From Planctellipticum variicoloris (GTDB lineage: Bacteria > Planctomycetota > Planctomycetia > Planctomycetales > Planctomycetaceae): 64,000 nucleotides of DNA. Positions within the stretch are counted from its first letter, which is position 1. The number at the start of each line of letters is the position of its first letter. The notes beneath the pieces were generated by a model, which was not told the DNA's origin, made no database searches, and worked only from the letters and a program-made list of their open reading frames with translations. A program made the translations under genes and the position numbers. Below, one piece after another: positions 1 to 8,957 of the stretch. The stretch covers positions 1 through 64,000 of the forward strand of contig NZ_CP130886.1 in the NCBI RefSeq assembly GCF_030622045.1, in the 5' to 3' direction.

Positions 1-1512
1 ATGCAGCCCGGCATGACGCCGCCGGCGCGAGGGCGCGCCAGTTCTGATTCGCCGCTGATCGAGTTAATCCACGCAGAGCTGCAGAGTCAGCTCGGGGCCA
101 AGCGCTACGCGATGTGGTGCGACGGCAAAATTCGCTTAAGGGTTGAAGATGATCAATTGACCGTCGGAGTCGGGAGCCCGTTTCTGCTCAACTGGATGCA
201 GAAGCAGTTCCGCTCGGTGATGGTCGAGGCGGCCCGGACCGTCCTCGGCCCCTCGGCCCACGTCGCCTTCGAGGTCGATGCCAGCCTGTCGCTGGGAACC
301 GGTGAATCCCGGTCGGCGCAGGTCGGCCCGGTCGCCATCGCCGGACTGACGCGGAAGACGACCGCGGCCCTGGAAGCCTCTGCGGCAAAGCCGAGCGACC
401 GGACGTCCGGCCGGAATGGGCGAGCGACCGCCGAGTCGCAGACCGCGCCGGGACATGCCCACGGCGTGAAAAGCCGGCGGCTGGCGGAATTGAACGACTT
501 CATCGCCAGTCCGGGGGCCGAGCTGGCCCTCACGGCCGCCCGGCAGATCGCCACTGCTCAACCGGTCCGGTTCAATCCGCTCGTGCTGTGCGGGGCCTGC
601 GGAACCGGCAAGACGCACCTGATCGAGGGGATCTGCAAGCAGCTCCGCAAGGTGCAGCCGGGGCTCAACGTGGTTCTGATCACCGCGGAGGCGTTTTCCA
701 ACTACTTCACGCAAGCCCTCCGCGACCATACGCTCCCCGCGTTTCGTCAGCGGTTCCGCACGGTCGACGTCCTGCTGGTCGATGACGTCGATTTCTTCGA
801 GTCCAAGCGGGTTTTCCAGGAAGAGTTCCTGCACACGTTCGCCGAGCTGAACGATCACGGCCGCCAGGTCGTCGTCACCAGCAACCGGCATCCCCGGCTG
901 CTGACCAAGCTGGGTGACGACCTCGTCTCCCGGTTCCTCTCGGGACTGGTCTGCCGCCTCGACTCCCCCGATCTTGCCACTCGGGAGAAAATCGTCGCCG
1001 CCAAGGCGAAACGCATGGAAGGAGAATACGCCCCGGAGGCGCTCTCCTACGTCGCTCAGCGGTTCCCCACCAACGTCCGGGAACTTGAAGGGGCGCTCAA
1101 CTGCCTGCAGACCTACTACTCGATGACTGGCCGGCGCGTGACTCAGACCGCCGCCCGGCAGGTGCTGGCCGATCTCGAACGGGACTGCATGCGGATCATC
1201 CGGCTGGCGGATGTCGAACGAGTCATCTGCGGCCTGTTCGGCGTCAAGCCCAAGGACCTCAAGTCGGCCTGCCGGGCGCGGACCGTCAGTCATCCGCGCA
1301 TGCTGGCGATGTACCTCGCCCGACGGCTGACGCAATCGGCCTACAGCGAAATCGGCCAGCACTTCGGCGGACGGAATCACAGCACCGTGATGTCCGCCGA
1401 ACGCAAGGTCCAGCAGTGGCTCGAAGAGCAGGCGACGCTCAGAATCGCCGCCCAGGAGTGGTCTGTCAGCGAAGTTCTGAGCGTCCTCGAACAGCAGTTG
1501 CTGGCAGGATGA
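1..1512 (+). CDS. dnaA: Chromosomal replication initiator DnaA
   Basis: ATP-dependent initiator that opens the chromosomal origin and loads the helicase. The 503-residue product has a short N-terminal domain I (about 15-100), a low-complexity linker (about 100-160), an AAA+ core with Walker A GACGTGKT at 198-205 and Walker B VLLVDDVD at 257-264, and a C-terminal DNA-binding domain with the DnaA signature around 440-462 (SEIGQHFGGRNHSTV). The length is normal for the family. The ATG is the first base of the window, so its upstream ribosome site cannot be seen; the coordinate suggests the assembly was rotated to dnaA. The product ends convergently with the esterase gene. No cluster of TTATCCACA-type boxes was noticed downstream, so the origin probably lies before position 1. 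Confidence 0.96.
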   Translation: MQPGMTPPARGRASSDSPLIELIHAELQSQLGAKRYAMWCDGKIRLRVEDDQLTVGVGSPFLLNWMQKQFRSVMVEAARTVLGPSAHVAFEVDASLSLGTGESRSAQVGPVAIAGLTRKTTAALEASAAKPSDRTSGRNGRATAESQTAPGHAHGVKSRRLAELNDFIASPGAELALTAARQIATAQPVRFNPLVLCGACGTGKTHLIEGICKQLRKVQPGLNVVLITAEAFSNYFTQALRDHTLPAFRQRFRTVDVLLVDDVDFFESKRVFQEEFLHTFAELNDHGRQVVVTSNRHPRLLTKLGDDLVSRFLSGLVCRLDSPDLATREKIVAAKAKRMEGEYAPEALSYVAQRFPTNVRELEGALNCLQTYYSMTGRRVTQTAARQVLADLERDCMRIIRLADVERVICGLFGVKPKDLKSACRARTVSHPRMLAMYLARRLTQSAYSEIGQHFGGRNHSTVMSAERKVQQWLEEQATLRIAAQEWSVSEVLSVLEQQLLAG

Positions 1513-1561
1513 AGTGGCATCGCGTGGTCCGGGTCCTGAAGTCCCGCTGCCACGGATTTCT

Positions 1562-1600
1562 CTGGCGATTCGCGATCAGCGATTCGCGATCAGCGGCTTG
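1562..1600. repeat. Intergenic GATCGC-word repeat
   Basis: The word CGATTCGCGATCAG occurs twice in tandem between dnaA and the esterase stop. The same word family recurs near 10771, 13045, 13208, 13830 and 48832, always between genes. Confidence 0.6.
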
Positions 1601-2530
1601 TCAGGCGAGTCTGGAGCGGAGCTCCTTGCCGATGAGCTGAATGGCTGACCGGGCGTCATCAAACGATTCGACGCGTTTCAGGAAGCCATGAATCATCCCC
1701 GGATAGCGGACGAGCGTGGCAGGGATGCCCGCCGCCGCCAGCGCCGTCGCATACGCCTCCCCTTCGTCCCGCAGCGGATCGTATTCCGCCGTCAGCACCA
1801 CCGCAGGCGGCAGCCCGGCCAGCGAGTCCGCCAGCAGCGGCGACGCATACGGCTCCCGCATCTGCTGCGGAGTCGCTACGTACTGCTCCCAGAACCACTG
1901 CATCTGGCTGCGGGTCAGAAAATACCCCTCGGCGTTCGTCTGGTAACTGAAGCGGTCGAAGTCGCAATCGGTGATCGGATAGGCGAGAATCTGAGCCTTG
2001 ATCGCCGGCCCCCGGCGGTCGCGGGCCAGCAGGCACAGCGCCGCCGCCAGGTTGGCGCCCGCGCTGTCGCCGCAGACGGCGATCCGACTGGCGTCGATGC
2101 CGTATTCTCCGCCCTGTCGAACGGTCCACTCCAGGGCCGACCAGGCATCCTCCACCGCGGCGGGGTACTTGTGCTCGGGCGCCAGGCGGTAATCGACCGA
2201 AATGACGCTGCACTCCCCGGCGGCGGCCAGTCGGCGGGCGAGATCGTCGTGCGTATCAATGCTGTTCAACACCCAGCCGCCGCCATGAAAGTAGAGGCAG
2301 ACCGGCTGCGGCGTACCGCCATGCGGCTGATAGATGCGGATTCGCAGCGCGCCGTCCTGTCCGGCAATGGAGAGGGTCTCAACCCTCGCCAGCTCCGGGC
2401 AGTCCTTCAGTGGACCGATCCCCGCCATCAGCGACTTCCGGGTGACTTCGACGGGCGTCGTTTCCAGCGGGGACGTGTTGACGCGGTTCCAGATGGCCAG
2501 AAAAGCCGCAGCCTGCGGGTGCAGAGGCAT
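1601..2530 (-). CDS. Alpha/beta hydrolase, hormone-sensitive-lipase family
   Basis: Probable carboxylesterase acting on short acyl esters. The 309-residue product shows the HSL-family oxyanion motif HGGG (about 82-85) followed by W, the nucleophile motif GDSAG (about 154-158, Ser156), an acidic residue in the EYDPLRDEG stretch and a catalytic His in YPGMIHGF near the C-terminus. No signal peptide is apparent, so it is likely cytoplasmic. I chose the ATG at 2530; a longer frame would need a TTG at 2545 and adds only five residues. Neither start has a clear ribosome site. It is convergent with dnaA and follows ppk1 on the same strand by about 36 bases. Physiological substrate unknown. Confidence 0.88.
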   Translation of the reverse strand: MPLHPQAAAFLAIWNRVNTSPLETTPVEVTRKSLMAGIGPLKDCPELARVETLSIAGQDGALRIRIYQPHGGTPQPVCLYFHGGGWVLNSIDTHDDLARRLAAAGECSVISVDYRLAPEHKYPAAVEDAWSALEWTVRQGGEYGIDASRIAVCGDSAGANLAAALCLLARDRRGPAIKAQILAYPITDCDFDRFSYQTNAEGYFLTRSQMQWFWEQYVATPQQMREPYASPLLADSLAGLPPAVVLTAEYDPLRDEGEAYATALAAAGIPATLVRYPGMIHGFLKRVESFDDARSAIQLIGKELRSRLA

Positions 2531-2566
2531 GGCGTCACTTTGCAAAAACGGTGGGAAGTTAACGGG

Positions 2567-4681
2567 TCAGTCGTCGTCCTGACCGGGGGCGCGGTGGGGC
2601 TCAAACATCGTGAACTCGGGGCGGGCTCGATCCTCGGCGGCGTCCCTGTATCGTCGATACAACGCCTCCTGACTGCGGACGGGCTCGCTCCGCGGATTCC
2701 GGGAAACCGATTCGTATCGGCCGTCCGGGAGCAGTCGGCGGGCCTTCACGTCATCCTGCAGGCTCGTCTTCAGAACGGCCAGGAGCCGGTCGCGGGCCTG
2801 GGGCTGCTCGACGGGAACCAGCAACTCCACCCGCCGGTCGAGATTGCGAGACATCCAGTCGGCGCTGGAAATAAACAGCCGCTGATCCCCGCCGTGGTGG
2901 AAGTACACGATCCGACTGTGTTCCAGAAAGCGGTCGACCACGCTGGTGACCGTGATATTCTCGCTGAGACCCGGGACGCCGGGACGGAGACAGCAGACGC
3001 CGCGAATGTTGAGGCGGATCTTGACCCCCTCATTCGAAGCCGCGTACAGCGCCTCGATCATTTTCTCGTCCGAGAGCGCATTGAATTTCGCCATGATCAA
3101 CGCCCGCTGGCCGTGCTTCTTGCGGATGATTTCCGCTTCGATCATCTCCAGCAGCTTGTCGCGCATGCCCAGCGGAGCCGCTTCGAGCTTGCGGAACCGC
3201 TGGGGCTGCGAATAGCCCGTGATGGCGTTGAAGAACGTCGTCGCATCGGCCCCCAGCTCTTCGTCGCACGTCATCAGGCTCGCGTCGGTATAGAAGCGGG
3301 ACGTGATCTCGTTGTAGTTGCCCGTGCCAAAGTGAACATACCGCTGGATGCCGGTCGGTTCCCGGCGGACGATGATGCAGATTTTGGCGTGGGTCTTCAG
3401 CCCCTTGACGCCATAAATCACCTGAACGTCGGATCGCTCCAGATCCGTCGCCCACTCGATGTTGCGGGCTTCGTCGAAGCGGGCTTTCAACTCCACCAGC
3501 GCCGTCACGTACTTACCGTTCTGGGCCGCCCGCTTGAGGGCCGCAATGATCGGACTGCGCGGACTGGTGCGGTACAGCGTCTGCTTGATCGCCAGCACCT
3601 CGGGATCGTCGGCCGCCTCTTCCAGCAGACGCACAATCGGCTCGAACGACTCGTACGGGTGATAGAGCAGGACATCCCGCCGTGCGATGGCGGCAAACAG
3701 ACTCTCGGCGGGATCGAGCTGCGGACTCGGAATCGGCGGCCACGGTTCGAACTTGAGGTGATCGAATCCCTGAGAATCGGTCAGGCGCATGAAGGCGGCG
3801 AGATCCAGCGGCCCGGGAATCGCATAGACGGAGTCGTCGTCCAGCTCCAGCGCGGTCTGCAGGAATTCGCGGACAGCCTCCGAGGCAGCATCCGATATCT
3901 CCAGCCGGACGCATTCGCTCTCTTTGCGCGCCGCGAGCACCTCCTTCATCTCTTCGAGGATGTCCGACGTCAGCTCTTCACGCAGCTCCAGATCCGCATT
4001 CCGCGTGATCCGGAACGAGATGCACTCCTCGATCGTCTCCCCCGGAAAAAACCTCTGCACGGACATGCCGACCAGGTCTTCCAGCGGACAGTAGCCGTAA
4101 CCCTGCTCGACCGGGACGGTGATGAACCGTTTCCGCTGCCGGCCGAAGGGGATCACGGCAAAGCGGGGCTCCGCAGTCTCCGGCGCGGGAGCCAGGCGGA
4201 CGCAGACGTTGAACGTCTGGTTGATCAGCGGGGGGAAATCCGCGACCGTCGGCACGGCGATGGGCGTGAGGATCGGAAAAACTTCCTGCTCGAACACCAG
4301 CTCGGCGATCTTGCGCTGGCGATCGCTGAGATCCGCCGGGCGCAATCTGCGGATTCCCGCCTCGGTGAGCGCCGGTTCGAGCTCGTCGAGCAGACAGCGA
4401 TACTGCTCCACGATGAACGCGTGCATGCGGGCGCAGACCGCGGCGAGCTGCTGCTCGGGAGTCATCCCCGACGGATCGGGACGCGACGCACCTCGTTCGC
4501 AGAGCAGCTTCAGTCCGCCCACCCGGACGCTGGCGAACTCGTCCAGGTTCGAGGCGGTGATCGCCAGGAACTTGAGCCGTTCGAGGAGCGGATTGGCCGC
4601 GTTGCGAGCCTCGTCCAGCACACGCTGATTAAATTCGAGCCAGCTCAGTTCGCGATTGAAAAAACGAGGTTCGGCAGACAT
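2567..4681 (-). CDS. ppk1: Polyphosphate kinase 1
   Basis: Reversibly polymerises the terminal phosphate of ATP into inorganic polyphosphate. The 704-residue product begins with the typical N-terminal motif FFNRELSWLEFNQRVL and contains both catalytic-domain histidines: His431 in GLKTHAK (the autophosphorylated residue in the E. coli enzyme) and His450 in YVHFGTGNYN. Length is normal for PPK1. It is the last gene of a leftward set ROK kinase - ppx/gppA - ppk1; the gap to the ppx stop is 147 bases, so it may have its own promoter or be read through. The pairing of ppk1 with a Ppx/GppA gene is a recurrent arrangement for polyphosphate turnover. Confidence 0.96.
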   Translation of the reverse strand: MSAEPRFFNRELSWLEFNQRVLDEARNAANPLLERLKFLAITASNLDEFASVRVGGLKLLCERGASRPDPSGMTPEQQLAAVCARMHAFIVEQYRCLLDELEPALTEAGIRRLRPADLSDRQRKIAELVFEQEVFPILTPIAVPTVADFPPLINQTFNVCVRLAPAPETAEPRFAVIPFGRQRKRFITVPVEQGYGYCPLEDLVGMSVQRFFPGETIEECISFRITRNADLELREELTSDILEEMKEVLAARKESECVRLEISDAASEAVREFLQTALELDDDSVYAIPGPLDLAAFMRLTDSQGFDHLKFEPWPPIPSPQLDPAESLFAAIARRDVLLYHPYESFEPIVRLLEEAADDPEVLAIKQTLYRTSPRSPIIAALKRAAQNGKYVTALVELKARFDEARNIEWATDLERSDVQVIYGVKGLKTHAKICIIVRREPTGIQRYVHFGTGNYNEITSRFYTDASLMTCDEELGADATTFFNAITGYSQPQRFRKLEAAPLGMRDKLLEMIEAEIIRKKHGQRALIMAKFNALSDEKMIEALYAASNEGVKIRLNIRGVCCLRPGVPGLSENITVTSVVDRFLEHSRIVYFHHGGDQRLFISSADWMSRNLDRRVELLVPVEQPQARDRLLAVLKTSLQDDVKARRLLPDGRYESVSRNPRSEPVRSQEALYRRYRDAAEDRARPEFTMFEPHRAPGQDDD

Positions 4682-4828
4682 GGTTTCGATGGATTGTCCG
4701 GGGTTGGTTTCTGCGATTCGCGACTTCTGCGTCAGCTTCTCATCTGCGCAGGGCCGGTTCCACCGGCCGTTTTGTTTGTCTGTTTGTGATTTGGTGTTTG
4801 GAATTTGGAGCTTGTATGGCCCCCCGCC

Positions 4829-6409
4829 TTAGCTTCTCATTTTCCGGAGCAGCACCGGCATGCCGTACGTTTCCTCAAACAGGGTCCCCGTCTGCTTGAG
4901 TGCAAGCTGTTCCAGCGACAAGTCCTCGACCTGCGGCACCGAAATCACCAGCCGGCCCCCTTCCCGCGAGAACCGCAGCTCGTGGAACCGCTGGCTGTGG
5001 GAGGCATCGAGCGCGTCGGCCAGGCGGAGCATCGCCGCCATCTTCGCCACCGCGATCCGCTGGTCCCGGTCGAGCGCCGTGTAAATCGTGTGCGTCGGCT
5101 TGGGGGAGGCCCGTCGATGATACCGGGCCGTCAGTCCTACCAGCGTCTCGTCGGCCTTCGACAAGCCGAACAGTTCGCTGTTGATGATCAGATACATCGT
5201 GTGCTTGTGATAACTCCCCGTGCTGATATACATCCCGATCTCGTGCAGCAGCGCGGCGACCTGCAGCAGCAGTTCGTACCGGGGCGAAAGCTGATGCTCC
5301 TCGCGCAGTCCTTGAAACAGGATCTTGCACAGCTTGGCGACATGCCGGGCATGGTCGACGTCGATATCGAACTTGCGGCCCAGTTCGAGCGACGAACGCA
5401 TCACCTGGTTGTTGAAGTCCTCGTTCCACGCCCCCCGCGTCGCCAGCTCCTGCAGCAGGCCGTCCCGGAGATTGATCTGGCAGGCGATGATCTGGTTCAG
5501 CTCGAAGGCCCGCGCAAGCTGCACGTACGCCAGCAGCGCCGGGCCCAGCGTCCACGCGTCGGGGAACGGAATGTGATACTTGTGAACCAGCTTGTCCTCG
5601 TTGTACGACAGAACGGTGTCGGTCAGCTTCTCCAGACGGTCCAGCGGCAGGCGGGTCAGCTCCGCGGAGTTCCAGTCGGGAAAGAGCTGGCGGGCCGCAA
5701 ACCGGACGTCGCCCCCCAGCGCCACAAGCTGCTGGACGTTCTCCGAAGGAACCTGCTGGAGGATCTGGTCGACGACCCGCCGGATCTGGGTTTCCATGAT
5801 GTGGCGGCTGGTCGACTGCGGCGCGTGAAAAACTTCGAGCTGCTCGCGCAGGCGGAAAGAGCCCAGCCGGTACGTGTGCGAGAAATGGACGTCGGCATTG
5901 TGCACCAGCAGCAGCTCGGTGCTCCCTCCCCCGACTTCCGTGATGACCGTCCGCTGCTGGGCCAGCTCCGGATCGAGTTTGATCAGCGGCTGCACGCCGA
6001 GGTACGTAATCCGGCTGACTTCCGATTCATCGATCGGGCTGACCGTGATCCCGGTCGCCGTGTAGATCCGATCCAGGAACGCCAGCCGGTTCTGGGCCTC
6101 CCGCACGGCGCTCGTCGCCACGGCGCGAAGCTGCTCGGGACGTTCGATCCGATACTCGGCCAGCACTCGCTTATAGCTGCGCAGCACGCGGACGCAGTCT
6201 TCGATCGTACTCTTCTCGATCACCCCCTTGGTGAACGTGTCCCGTCCCAGGTTCACGGCCTGCGTCAGCGTCGTCAGCGGGCGGACGTCGCCGGCTTCGC
6301 CGATCTCCGCGATGGCCATGCGGATCGATGTCGTTCCGATGTCGATCACCGCCGCAGGCTGCGCAGCGGAAGCCGGACGACTGCGGGATTCGGTCAACTC
6401 CGGCGACAT
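4829..6409 (-). CDS. Ppx/GppA family exopolyphosphatase / pppGpp phosphohydrolase
   Basis: Hydrolyses terminal phosphates of polyphosphate and/or converts pppGpp to ppGpp. The 526-residue product has the ASKHA-type N-terminal phosphate-1 motif AVIDIGTTSIRMAIAEIG (about 19-36), the second motif VITEVGGGSTELLLV, and a C-terminal HD-like domain (LLHEIGMYI, then HKH about seven residues later). The longer frame starts at 6520 but would overlap the ROK gene by about 100 bases; the ATG at 6409 leaves a 7-base gap after the ROK stop and is preferred. Adjacent ppk1 favours a polyphosphatase role; sequence alone does not separate Ppx from GppA activity. Confidence 0.92.
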   Translation of the reverse strand: MSPELTESRSRPASAAQPAAVIDIGTTSIRMAIAEIGEAGDVRPLTTLTQAVNLGRDTFTKGVIEKSTIEDCVRVLRSYKRVLAEYRIERPEQLRAVATSAVREAQNRLAFLDRIYTATGITVSPIDESEVSRITYLGVQPLIKLDPELAQQRTVITEVGGGSTELLLVHNADVHFSHTYRLGSFRLREQLEVFHAPQSTSRHIMETQIRRVVDQILQQVPSENVQQLVALGGDVRFAARQLFPDWNSAELTRLPLDRLEKLTDTVLSYNEDKLVHKYHIPFPDAWTLGPALLAYVQLARAFELNQIIACQINLRDGLLQELATRGAWNEDFNNQVMRSSLELGRKFDIDVDHARHVAKLCKILFQGLREEHQLSPRYELLLQVAALLHEIGMYISTGSYHKHTMYLIINSELFGLSKADETLVGLTARYHRRASPKPTHTIYTALDRDQRIAVAKMAAMLRLADALDASHSQRFHELRFSREGGRLVISVPQVEDLSLEQLALKQTGTLFEETYGMPVLLRKMRS

Positions 6410-6416
6410 GGACCTG

Positions 6417-7448
6417 TCATGTCCTTTCTGCGGAAACGGACTGTGCGGGAATGGCCGTCGGCGGAGCGCTGATGACCGACTGCTCAGCCCAGGCGGCCGC
6501 GCCCATCGCCCCGGCGTCATCGCCCAGCTTGGCCACGCGCAGTTCGTACGTCCCTTCGTACGCCGGCATAATATGCCGCTTCAGCGACTTTTCGACCTCT
6601 TCCGTGAACAGCTTCGGGAGAGCTTCGACCAGGCCGCCCCCCAGAATGATCACGTCCGGCGCCAGCAGGTTCACCACCCCCGCGATCGCGTCCCCGAGGT
6701 AGCGCGCACCGTCGCGGACGATCTCCTCGACGATCTTGTCCCCTGCGTCGATCACTTCCGCGAGCACGCCGCTGCGGATGTTGGCCAGATCCGTCCCCGC
6801 CACGCGCAGCAGGTGCGGGGCCTGACCGCGGTAAGCCGCCTTGGCGATCTCCGCCGACATCGCCAGCCGGCTGGCGACCGTCTCCAGACACCCCCGCCGT
6901 CCGCAGCCGCACAGCGCGCCGTAGGGAACGACTGGCATATGGCCGATCTCCAGGCACGAAGATTTCTTCCCCCGGAAGATGTGCCCCTCGTAAACCAGCC
7001 CCCCGCCGATCCCGGTCCCCGGGAAGACCCCCAGCACGGTCCGCCCCTTGACCCCCGCCCCGAACCGGTACTCGCCGTACACCCCGGCGTCCACGTCGTT
7101 GCAGATCGTCGCCGGACAGCCGAATTTCTTCTCCAGAATCTCCCGGAGCGGAACTTTCTTCCACCCGAGATTCGGGGCTTCGACGATCACCCCTTCATCC
7201 AGGTCCAGCGGCCCCGGGCAGCCCACGCCGATGCCGCCGAGCCTGGCGGCCGTGATCTTTCCCTCCTCGAGCACCTTCTCGATGATCCCGATGATCCGCT
7301 CCACGCCGGAGTCGGCCCCTTCGTGGCCCCGGGTCTTCTTCTTCCGTCGGACAATCGGTTCGAAGCGATCATTGAAGAGGACCGACTGCATCTTTGTGCC
7401 GCCGAGGTCAAACCCCAGCCAGAAGCGTCCGTCTGCTTCGTCACTCAT
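6417..7448 (-). CDS. ROK family sugar kinase (glucokinase-like)
   Basis: Probable ATP-dependent sugar kinase of 343 residues. It has the N-terminal phosphate-binding motif DLGGTK (14-19), the central GTGIGGG loop, and the ROK zinc signature CGCGRRGCLE after a GHMPV motif, which together fit glucokinase or N-acetylmannosamine/fructokinase subgroups. I set the start at the ATG at 7448, preceded by AAGGA eight bases upstream; the longer frame to 7514 lacks such support. It sits 7 bases before ppx/gppA and upstream of ppk1, so a phosphate-donor link is conceivable. The polyphosphate-glucokinase hallmark (a TxGTGIGSA-like loop) is not present, so ATP is the more likely donor. Substrate not determined. 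Confidence 0.9.
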   Translation of the reverse strand: MSDEADGRFWLGFDLGGTKMQSVLFNDRFEPIVRRKKKTRGHEGADSGVERIIGIIEKVLEEGKITAARLGGIGVGCPGPLDLDEGVIVEAPNLGWKKVPLREILEKKFGCPATICNDVDAGVYGEYRFGAGVKGRTVLGVFPGTGIGGGLVYEGHIFRGKKSSCLEIGHMPVVPYGALCGCGRRGCLETVASRLAMSAEIAKAAYRGQAPHLLRVAGTDLANIRSGVLAEVIDAGDKIVEEIVRDGARYLGDAIAGVVNLLAPDVIILGGGLVEALPKLFTEEVEKSLKRHIMPAYEGTYELRVAKLGDDAGAMGAAAWAEQSVISAPPTAIPAQSVSAERT

Positions 7449-7640
7449 GCCATGTATCCTTCGGTTCGCGAGAGCCCGCGTCCTGCGGGCGCGACGACTT
7501 CTGACGTCCGACACGATACCAGATCGTCGCCGGGACCGAAAATCCGTCGCAAATCGGCTCCGACAGATTCCCGCAACCTGAAACGCATCCAGATCTTCAG
7601 ATCGGTTCCGCGACCGCTCGGTTCCGGCGTCCCGCGGTCG

Positions 7641-8675
7641 TCAATCCATCGTCCAGGCGTCGCTCTCCGGGTCGGGCGGAGCAGTACAGCGGGCGGATCT
7701 CAACGGGTGAGCATCCAGCCCGCGCTGCCGCAGCTCCTCGACCAGCGAATCGATGTAGCCGTGCATCACGAAGACCCGTTCCGCCCCGGTCTCGGCGATC
7801 GCCGTCAGAATCTGCTGCCGGTCCGCGTGGTCCGACAGCACAAACCCCCGGCCGACTCGCCGGGACTTCGGCCCGTTCGGCAGCAGCATCCAGCCCGACG
7901 CGAACGACGTTTCATAATGACCGCGATACGGAAACCCCTGCTTGAAGCGGGCGCCAGGCGGCAGCACGATCAGCGAACGCCCCCAGTCGGCGGGATCAAT
8001 CGTCCCGGCGTCGCCCGTCATCGCCGGCACAGGCCGTCCGGCCCGGCGGTAATGCAGGCTGCATTCCTCGACGTTCGGATGACAGAACAGCGGCCCGATC
8101 TCCGGATTCAGCCCCGCCAGCACGCGCTGCGCTTTTCCCAGGGCGTACGCGTAGACAAAGCTCGCCACTCCCCGTTCCTGGTTGCTCCGCCACCACGTTT
8201 CCAACTCGGCGAAGGCCGCACTCTGCTCCGGCCAGGCAAACCGCGGATGGGCGAACGTCGATTCCGTAATAAACGTGTCGCAGCGGACCGGTTCAAAGGC
8301 TTCACACGTCGGGTCGGGCTCGACCTTATAATCCCCGGAAGCGACCCAGACTTCTCCCTGGTACTCGACCCGGATCTGAGCCGAACCGAGAATGTGCCCC
8401 GCCGGATGCAGCGACACCCGCACGCCGTTGAGGACGATCGGTTGACCGAACTCCAGCGCCGTAATCGCCGCCTTCGCTCCCATCCGCCCGGCGAGAATCG
8501 CACGCCCGGAGACGGCCGTCAGATACTGCTTGCTCCCCCGCACCGCATGATCCGCATGCGCATGCGTAATCACCGCCTTGGCGACGGGGGAAGAGGGATC
8601 AATATGAAAGCCCCCCGCCTCGCAATACAGCCCGGCGGACGTCATCCGGATCAAGAGCGGACGGGAGGTCGACAT
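7641..8675 (-). CDS. Metallo-beta-lactamase fold exonuclease, DNA-ligase-associated type
   Basis: A 344-residue beta-lactamase/beta-CASP-type nuclease. The start MSTSRPLLIRMTSAGLYCEAG followed by FHIDPSSPVAKAVITHAHADHA matches the pattern of the 'putative exonuclease, DNA ligase-associated' family. The metal motif HAHADH is at about 39-44, and later SDHAD and the HGY near the C-terminus supply further ligands. Family members usually lie beside an ATP-dependent DNA ligase and an Lhr-like helicase and are inferred to act in DNA repair; neither partner is in this window. The ATG has AGGA just upstream. It precedes the ROK gene by about 190 bases on the same strand. Confidence 0.85.
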   Translation of the reverse strand: MSTSRPLLIRMTSAGLYCEAGGFHIDPSSPVAKAVITHAHADHAVRGSKQYLTAVSGRAILAGRMGAKAAITALEFGQPIVLNGVRVSLHPAGHILGSAQIRVEYQGEVWVASGDYKVEPDPTCEAFEPVRCDTFITESTFAHPRFAWPEQSAAFAELETWWRSNQERGVASFVYAYALGKAQRVLAGLNPEIGPLFCHPNVEECSLHYRRAGRPVPAMTGDAGTIDPADWGRSLIVLPPGARFKQGFPYRGHYETSFASGWMLLPNGPKSRRVGRGFVLSDHADRQQILTAIAETGAERVFVMHGYIDSLVEELRQRGLDAHPLRSARCTAPPDPESDAWTMD

Positions 8676-8737
8676 TCCGTCCTATTCTTCAAGACGCAGC
8701 CCGGACAGTCCAGTCCACGCGCCAATCCCCCCTCTTA

Positions 8738-8760
8738 GCCCCCGGTCAATGACCGGGGGC
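8738..8760. repeat. GC-rich perfect inverted repeat (hairpin)
   Basis: GCCCCCGGTC and GACCGGGGGC form a 10-base-pair stem around a three-base centre. It lies 60 bases upstream of the exonuclease start and just past the end of the small leftward ORF at 8781-8939, so it may act as a weak terminator; there is no T-tract on either side. Confidence 0.55.
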
Positions 8761-8780
8761 GCTCTCCACAAACGCCGCAA

Positions 8781-8939
8781 TCACACCAGCTCAAGCAAAG
8801 ACTCCACAGACAATCCCAGCCGCCACACAGGATGATCGGGCGACAACAACTCCGGAACGTCAGTGACGGGAGACTGCTTCCGCCGGAACGTATGCCGGAG
8901 AGCGGAATGCACCGCGAGCACAACCGCCTCCCCGAACAT
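8781..8939 (-). CDS. Candidate small protein, 52 codons
   Basis: An ATG-started frame of 52 residues (begins MFGEAVVLAVHSALRHTF, ends VESLLELV) lies 18 bases after the TIGR03067 gene stop on the same strand. It has no hydrophobic segment and a mixed, globular-looking composition with a plausible third-position GC bias. There is no good Shine-Dalgarno sequence, and I do not recognise the family, so it may be a non-coding frame. Confidence 0.3.
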   Translation of the reverse strand: MFGEAVVLAVHSALRHTFRRKQSPVTDVPELLSPDHPVWRLGLSVESLLELV

Positions 8940-8957
8940 CACTGCATGGTCTGCACC

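Noticed and set aside
1-400. Replication origin boxes
   Set aside because: No DnaA-box cluster was identified within dnaA or just downstream; an origin upstream of position 1 cannot be seen.
1688-4789. 1033-codon open frame on the plus strand
   Set aside because: It is the antisense shadow of the esterase and ppk1 genes, a common artefact in high-GC DNA, and its translation is Arg/Pro/Asp-rich with no family resemblance.
6228-8738. 836-codon open frame on the plus strand
   Set aside because: Antisense shadow of ppx/gppA, the ROK gene and the exonuclease; no ribosome site or recognisable domain.
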